From NCBI GenBank assembly GCA_035771165.1, contig JAWNZC010000322.1, positions 6,000,501 to 6,064,500 on the forward strand: 64,000 bases of DNA, given 5' to 3'. The DNA comes from Paragorgia papillata. Its lineage: Eukaryota; Cnidaria; Anthozoa; Scleralcyonacea; Coralliidae. This document shows positions 51,701 to 60,700 of the stretch, in pieces (within the stretch, counting starts at the first letter, position 1; each line of letters opens with the position of its first letter). The notes below the pieces were generated by a model that was not told the DNA's origin, did no database searches, and saw only the letters and a list, made by a program, of their open reading frames with translations. Both the position numbers and the translations under genes were made by a program.

Positions 51701-54700
51701 TTACATTTCAGATAAATATTCTTACTAAATTACATTTTCTACATTACAAGTAAATTTCGGTGTAGTATTAGATATTTTATTTCTCATTTGTTATCGACCA
51801 CGAAAAATTGGTTAATAGAAATTATAGGAGGAAATTCAATGATGATGAGAGAAAGGCCTTCTTGAAACAACCAAACCGAGATAATTTAGCAAGAATATTT
51901 ATCTGAGAATAAAGAAATGTAAAATGTTTAAATGATTAAACATGGACAGTGTACTGTACCTCTAAAATTCTTTCAAATATTGTTAATGGGTTTGAAAATA
52001 TTTTGTTGATAGCACAACCAGCAAGCTTCACTTGAGATGGTGCTCCAGTTGTAAAAAGCTTTGTGAGAGCTTGTTGATAGTAACTATATACAAGTAAAAA
52101 ATATTTGAAGATACATCAATGTTTACATAAAATACGAACCACACAAGACATTCCATAGAAATATCAAAATCAAAATCTGAAGTAATGTAAATTTCTGATA
52201 ATCCCCTAACCCTTCCAAAAATCAGTATAACAGAGCCAGGGAGTGTTGCTTCCATCCTACATGAGCACGGGGGGGGAGGCAAAAAAACATGAGCCCGCTG
52301 GATCCGCCACAACTGCACCGAGAAGCAAAAACAGTGGAGGGTGGAATCGTGCCGCTACTACAGTGTCTGAGATCGTTATTGCTGCCGTCATCACTATTAC
52401 CTACAATCCTGGACAAATTGTTGGGACACTTTTCCGTTTTTGACGATTTCCACATGGTGTCCCAAGGACTTTTGTCCAGGATTGTAGTAACGAACGTCCG
52501 TGCAGTTTGCGCAGTTGTGTGTGCATGGGCTAGCAAGTAATTAGCAGTTTTCCAGAAAAGTACCGTATTTACTCGATTAAGCGCCCCGGAGCTCTTTAAA
52601 TTTTTAGTGTTTCGGATGCGGCGCTTATTTGAGGGCGGCGCTCTTTAAAAATCATATCATTTTTAAATGATAACAAGAAAATGTTAACAACAAAATAAAC
52701 ATGTTTCAAATGGGAGAGCAATGAAATATACCCACTTTGAACTGAAAAACATTGTAATACAGGAGAATAAATTTCCGAGGCTGGTTTAAGATTGAGGTGT
52801 ACCTCAATTGAAAAGTTGAAAAAATAAAAAGTGTAAACATCTATACACTTTGCATCCTTCAATTTATAATAATTAAAATAATGGTTTCATTAAAAAGCAA
52901 TAAAAAGAAATAACTATCTGTAGTAGTTATCTCAACACTTTCTGTGTGGCTCTTGTCCAAACATATCTCGCTCTATATACAGTAAGTCCAACTTAATACA
53001 TACGTTAGAACAAAAAGACAAACTCTGTTATTATAAAGAAGTGACACACTTACGACATCAATCTTGAATCAACCTCCTCCAAACTTTGACCGATGTGTGT
53101 AAGTATTTGTAAGGCTACATCAGCTAGAACAAAAATACAAAAAGTAGTGTATATATTTGTACGGTATAAGAGTGTATATTTGCTCTTATACTGTACAAAT
53201 CAGTACCGTCGCTGCTACTAAATTATAAAAGTGTTGTATAAAACCAACAGAGACAACTATATATCAAATTTATATTGGAATGATAAGACATCTCGATACA
53301 TTTTGGTTGTCGCAGGGTTTTTTTATGAGGGTGTTTCGCCGGGTTTTCACGCAAGTTCGTAATTACATGCTTCTTTATTATTGGTTAATTTCCTTGAGTT
53401 AAATATATTTAATTATAAAAGCTGATCGTGATGTAGTACGTAGGCTTACTTTATTGAACATACGCTTAATTATTTTTACATTAAACGTGAAATGCAACGT
53501 AAAAACAACTTTCGTTTATCTCAAAGTATCTAACGAAGTAATTAGGTTGACAAAGTTTTGTATCTACGGTGAGACATTTTTTTCAATTTTCTTCCGAAAT
53601 ATTTTAACTATTTTTAGATCTTTAAAAAAGAAAAAGAGCCCATGTTTTCGTTCTAGCTGTATATTTATATCGTTATTTCAATTGAAAATTACTCAGTATG
53701 CCATTTTTGAATAAGCGTCTAAAAAACAATTTCATGACAACTTTGATGCAATGTCACTGGTGACGTCACAAATTACATTTTCCGAAGTTTTTTTTCCAAT
53801 AATGCGCCACTTTATATTTAATTTTTTAAAGATTTCCACTTACAAAAAAATCAATATCTCCTAAACATTAAATAATTTTTCGTTGAAATTTTGTTAGTGG
53901 GTTACACTACGGTATAGTTTAATATAACAAAGAAAAAGATTTGCATTACTCCTTTAATAGAAAACTACACTCTCCTAATTGTGTAATATTGACTTCTTTT
54001 GAGAACAAAATATTTTTAATTCATTACGGTTATTAAACTCACCTACAAAATCATTCCGCTTTAAATACACCAGAATCTTTTCAAAAATTAAGGAGAAATT
54101 AAAGTCTGAAGGAAACGCCGTAGCACACGTCTAGAAGATACATTACGTCATTTACACTCGATATAACAAAGATAACACGCAAATTGCAAGTGTGAATAAA
54201 TACAGTACCACCATTACCACCATTCCCACCATTACCAGTACCACGGTCATCACCAGTACCATCACCACAATACCACCATAACCAGTAATTCCACCACCAC
54301 CACCACCACCACCACCACCATCAGGACCACCACTATCACCAGTACCACCATCACCATTACCACCACCACCTGTACCACCATCACCAGTACTACCACCACC
54401 CGTACCACCACTAAAAAGTATCAGCACAAGCGTGTGACTGTTGTTCATTTGGTGTCAACAGACGCACCATGAACCAACCACCAGACAATATTGACAACAA
54501 TAGACCCTATTCATAAATGACCACCAGTTTAATATTCTTTGATGTGCGTTTAAATTAGCCTTTCGGGCCTCGTTCTTGCGTCTATAATTCAAAAGACTTT
54601 TTACACAACAAAGCCCTAAACGCACATAAAAGAATATTTAATTGCACCATTTATGAATAGAGTATACATATTTACCACAATCTCCATTCCCACACTTGAT

Positions 54701-57700
54701 CCAACTCCCACAAACGACCACAACTCAAACACATGATGTAATGAACTAGACACATATATAAGTGAAATCATAATCACATATAAGTGAAATCATTTTCTGT
54801 TAAGTGAACCTAATAACGAATATTCTTCACTTGAGTTGAATCTGACCGAGGTCGCGGTTGACACCGTCAAAACGTCAATGCTATATCACCACCACTCCAC
54901 CAGTACAACCATCACCACCACCACCTGTACCAACACGACAGAACTACCATCACCAGTACCACTGCCACCTGTACCACCACCAACAACGCCACCAGTACCA
55001 TCGCTATCACCACTAGTACCACCACCAGTACCACTAACACATAAGTTACCACAACCACCAGCACCAAATTTACATCGTGTAAATGACCTCCATGGTACAC
55101 AAACAAAACAAAACAAAACAAAACAAAACAAAACAAAACAAAAAACAAAACAAACTTCTTACCAGAAGTAAATCCAATGCCTTGCGTCCGTTCACACTTA
55201 TTTCGTCTTCATCTCTGTCATCGTCTTCAGTGTCGTCTTCACCATCAATATTTTCATCATCAACACACTGTGATACTAAAGTTACCAGCTGCTTGCCAGC
55301 AGAAGAATCAAACAGCAACGGAGCCCCTCGGTCCAATAAAGCTTTCACAGTTTCAAACAACGGGTTTTTAGCACCAAACTTAATTGCAACTTCGCTCTAC
55401 AATGACAATGAAATTGTAACATTCAGCACTGGTAACTAACATTAAGCAAAGAAAAAAATATATAAAAATGTCGGCATCCAAAAGCACAAATTACGAGAAT
55501 GACAGCGTTATTTCTCAAATACAGGGCGACAGATATACTAAAACTATCACATATATACTTTATATATACATAAATATTCACATATTTTAAAATTTTAGTG
55601 TTTTTTTTATATAGTTTCGAAAGAAAAAAAACAGAGGTCAATGGCCTAGTTTTCCAACAATCAGCTTAATATCTACACGCCTCAAAAACAAAAAAATCAA
55701 GACCCACGTTTTCGTATGCGCAGCCAATCTCGTTCCCAGAGCCCACGTTCCCCACCCGGGAAACGAGAGACTCTGGGATAATCCGTTCACGCCATCACAG
55801 GATTCTTGTGATCCGGAAGAGGAGTAATCATGTTCATCAGCCAATGAAATATCGATGTGAAACGGATTATCCCAGAGTCTCTCGTTTCCCGGGTGGGGAA
55901 CGTGGGCTCTGGGAACGAGATTGATGTGCAGCTTGCGTGCATGCTATCGTATGTGTTCAGTATTAACCGCTGACCAAGAAAAATACCGGTACCTTAATTT
56001 CTTTCCCAAAGGTTTTAACATTTTTCACTATACTGGATTAATGTACTTATAGTAGCATAGCTTTTTTCCTTGTGACGTATGTTCATAAAATTCCTCAGTA
56101 AGACTAACAATATTCTCGTCAATATTTTGTTAAAAGCGGTTTTCCATTGGGCGGCTTTTTTCGCGCGAAGCGACTTTTTCTTTTGTCTTATAAGTTCTAG
56201 ACTGGAACTTAAGCCGGTTTTCCACTAGGCGATTTTTTTCGCGCGAAGCGACTTTCTTTTGTTCGAATTCAATAGATTTCTGATTAGTTCCAGCTCAGAG
56301 CTCATGAGACTAAAGAAAAAGTCGCTTCGCGCGAAAAAAATCGCCTAGTGGAAAAGCGGCTTAATTGTATATATATTCAATTCTAACAATAGAAAGTAGA
56401 TTCGCTGGTGGGCAATTTGTCTGCGCTGACCAAAAAATCGCGGGTGTATTTGTTCTTTATTGACATTTTCTTAATTTTCTTTATGCGAAAGTCAAAATAT
56501 GATTTTAATAGCGAGTTCTCTGAGCTTTTCTTCGTTTTTAATATACTTTCCAAGCTTGTCCATCCAGCGAATTGCTGTTCGACTTGGTGTTTTTCGTTGA
56601 AGCTGAAAAAGTTCGTGATCGGAGCAGCGGAAGTACGGCATTTTACGAAGATGATCTTAAAGAAAATTGATTTAAACTCCCCGAGTCCTTTCTGTTCGAC
56701 CTCACAGGATCGATTAAACGTTTGCTATTACCTCAAGATAAGTTCAGATATTTAGCTCATACTTTTATGTTCCCAAAATGTGCTTTACATATTCATTTCA
56801 AAGCTTTTCTTGCGCACCTACTCTGTTTTCAACGAAAACAGCAATTAACCTTCCTCTTTGACGAAGGATAGCAAAAATCTAGCCGTTCGCATTACTTTCA
56901 AAATAGGTTTAAGGCAGTTTATTTTTATTCATCTGTTTTCCTGAATCAAAATTATGTTTGGGAATAATGGGTTCAAAAATCGCTCACGATGACCCATTGT
57001 CGGCCGAAGCAGAATATAGTGGGTTTGAAGACTGAGCAAAAACCCACACTTGTTTTGTCAACAGCAACTTTTGAAGACGCTTTGACGATTATTTCTACAT
57101 ATCTTTTTCCAACTATGTGATTTTATCACACATCAAGCTTATTGTGTAGTTCTAGGGTAACGTCATTTTCAGAATTTTTCAAATTCGATTGGCAAATATA
57201 GCAGAAACGCAAAAATATCTGAAAAACTATACGTTCGCATGAATTTCAGATCGTGATTTTATCAATCTTTGGTTGGCAATTGAACTGCTTAGTCGGTAAC
57301 TCATTCGGTAAAAAATGGGTTCGACATTGAATATAGTATTTTGTTAATTTCCTTTCCAATTATATCGCGGACGGGAATGTGTCCCGCGCGTTTCACGAAC
57401 CCACGCGAAATCCACGCATTCTTGCCGCGCGTGTAGACAAATTGCCCACCTGTTGTGGCTCCCTACGTTACGGTAATTTTAAGAAGAGACTGGTAACGAG
57501 TATGACGTCGGCACATGCGTAAATAACAATCTTGTCGAGTTGATATTCTGTCACGTCAGCAGCCGTCCGAGCGATACAGATGCCCAAATATCACACACTT
57601 GCTTCGGTGAAATTCTTTAAAAGTTTGTGCATAAAGAAATAGGAAAAACTTAAACAACATACTTAATTTTTAAAACATTTCATAAGAGAGACATTTACAA

Positions 57701-60700
57701 TTTTGGCTTCGGCGGTTTCTTGTCAGTCAATCGTTTAATTCTATGTTTTGATTGGCTCCGAAGGCATTCTTTTGTTAACTTAACTTAACTTAACTTAACT
57801 TAACTTAACTTAACTTAACTTAACTTAACTTAACTTACACCACGACAGCAATGTATCTACTCGCGCATGCGCAGTAGATACAAAAACTCTAGGAGCAACC
57901 TTGAGTGCCTTTCACTAAAATTCAGGGTTTCCACCAGGAGTTTCAGGATGTGGAAAGGGGCACCAGGACGTCCCAGAAATCAAACTCTGGTGAAGGTGGA
58001 GGTATTAAATAGGTATATTTTGGATTACTTGCCAGTATATAAATCATATTTTTTGTACATGTAGATTGGTTTATATATAAACTATTAAAGACAAAACTGT
58101 TTAGTTAACAGTTTTAAACAGTCGCAGACTCTCAAGTAATTAAGTATTGCGCTAATTTTTTCAGTTTATTGCAACCAAAAAGCAAAATATCATTAAGAAA
58201 ATCACACGCAGTGACATTGGGTGGGTTATAAAAATCAGAATCTGGGTTTCTCGAAATTCGCAGTTTTCAATTTTTGATTTGCAGGAATCACCTAACCGAC
58301 TGAACAAACGAACAAACAAACAAATGAACAAACAAATGAACAGACGAATGAACAAATAAATAAACATACAAATGAACAAACAAATGAACAAACAAACAAA
58401 CAAACAAACAAATAAACATACAAATGAACAAACAAACAAACAAACAAACAAACAAACAAACAAACAAACAAACAAACAAACAAACAAACAAACAAACAAA
58501 CAAACAAACAAACAAACAAACAAACAAACGAATGAATGAACAGACGAATGAACAAACTAATGAACAGATGGATGAACAAACAAATAAATAAATAAACAAA
58601 CAAACAAACAAACAAACAAACAAACAAACAAACAAACAAACAAACAGACGAATGAACAAACGAATGAACAGATGGATGAACAAACAAATAAATAAACAAA
58701 CAAATAAACATACAAATGAACAAAAAAATGAACATACAAATGAACAAACAAATGAACAAACAAACAAACAAACAAACAAACAAACAAACAAACAAACAAA
58801 CAAACAAACAAATGAACAGACGAATGAACAAACGAATGAACAGATGGATGAACAAACAAATAAACAAACAAACAAACAAACAAACAAACAAATAAACATA
58901 CAAATGAACAAACAAATGAACAGACGAATGAACAAACGAATGAACCGATGGATGAACAAATAAATAAACAAACAAATGAACAAACGAATAACATGCAAAA
59001 ATGACTTACTACAGCTTTTGATACTTTGGAACATTCCTGTCCACTTCCAACACATATTGTCATCAATTCAAATAACTTCTTATCTGACAACATCTGGACA
59101 AGTTTTTTTAAATGTTCTTGTGTTTTCGCTGGATCTGGTAAAACTTCTAACAATCAAGGAAACCAAAACAAAAATAACTTTACAAAGGTTATACTATCAG
59201 ACATTATGCTAATACTCTAAAAACCAGGCCTGTCAAAAGAATACACTTATAGAAAATTTAGCAGTTAAAAATCTAGTACAGAAAGGCATATTAAATCAAT
59301 TGCAACTGTATAAATTTACGAACTTGGTGTAATGTAACAGATGTTTTACGCCGCGAATGATATTTGAAAATTGAAACAATTTAAATTTGGTTCATAATGT
59401 AAACCAGTCTATCGTGTTCTGTGACGTAGATTCGTTTGTTCCTTGGCAATAAGTAAACAAAAATGACTATCTAAGAAGCGTTTTATCAATAAATTTAGAA
59501 AGACAAATTTGTTTAGTATTTTTCGTATCAAATTAATAGATCCGAGAACGATTCGGCGTTGGGATTATCATATTTATTTAAAAACTTTGACTAACTGTCA
59601 ACGTTAGTAGACGTAGCGGCAATGGTATAACAATGACGGAGTTTACAGCCTAGCTTATACACTAGTGGTTTACTCATTTACAATGCAATAGATTAGTGAT
59701 TACAAGATTAGCGTATAATCTAAGAGGGCTTTCCATTTACACGGTAGGCTTTGGGTTGTTAGACTGGAACATTTGGTCCTAATCAAAAGCAACTCCATTC
59801 TGGCCAGACTGACCGGTCTGACCTTGTAAATTGGAAAGCGCCCTATAAGACTCTATTAAGCAGTAAACACACAACACACTAGTTGGTCGGGTTAGCTAGC
59901 GTATATATAAACTAGACGGAAAACTTACTGACTAGGGTCAGGGTGATTGTCCAAGTTAGGTGACCATATTAATTACAATAGCAATACTAGTAATCGTGTG
60001 TCCCAGTCTCCTCCCGGTCACCTGGTCTCTATGGCTATGTTCTAGTGCCCAATGTTACAGAAAGGGAACATGTTGTATCCAGATTGTAAAAATAATTAAC
60101 GAGTGTTTTGATATGTGCTCGAAACAACACCGCTGCCAAACGTTTGCGCATGCGTGAATTTGCAAGAGTAAATATTGCAAGAGATTTTTTTTTTTCATTG
60201 TAACATTTTATTGTTTTGTTGTACTTTTTTACGTATATACGTTTAATTATTTAAAAATGTACACGACTCACTGGAAGAACATTTATCAATGATGTGATAC
60301 CATGGGTAAATAAAGATTATTGATTGATTGATTGATTGATTGACTGATTGATTGATTGATTAGATGTGGGGAATAGCCGTGGCAACAAGACAGTGAAGAC
60401 TAAGCAAGACTCGACTATTCATTTGTATTTTAAAAAAGGGGACATGAAAATTACGAATGGGGCATTTCGGAATACGCTACAATATTGACAAAGAAGCCAT
60501 ACACAAAATACCTACTTTAACGTTTAGGTGGTATGTTTGTAATTTTTGTGTGGGACTCTCGGACCAGCATAAATATTTCAGTGATTTCCCGCTCTTTTTT
60601 TTTTGAGGTACGAGCTTGGACGTCTCGCAGGCGCAAAACGTTTGGCAGCGGTGTTGCTCGAAACACGTTCGAATAGACCTCTTATACATATGACGTCAAG

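Noticed and set aside
56408..56755. 115-codon frame as a host gene
   Set aside because: It starts exactly inside a 16-bp inverted-repeat end and has no recognisable domain; treated as the interior of a candidate DNA element.
58161..59055. Long reverse frames of Phe-Val-Cys-Leu repeats resembling membrane proteins
   Set aside because: Pure translation of the CAAA-type array in a PDS5 intron; three reverse frames are open at once.
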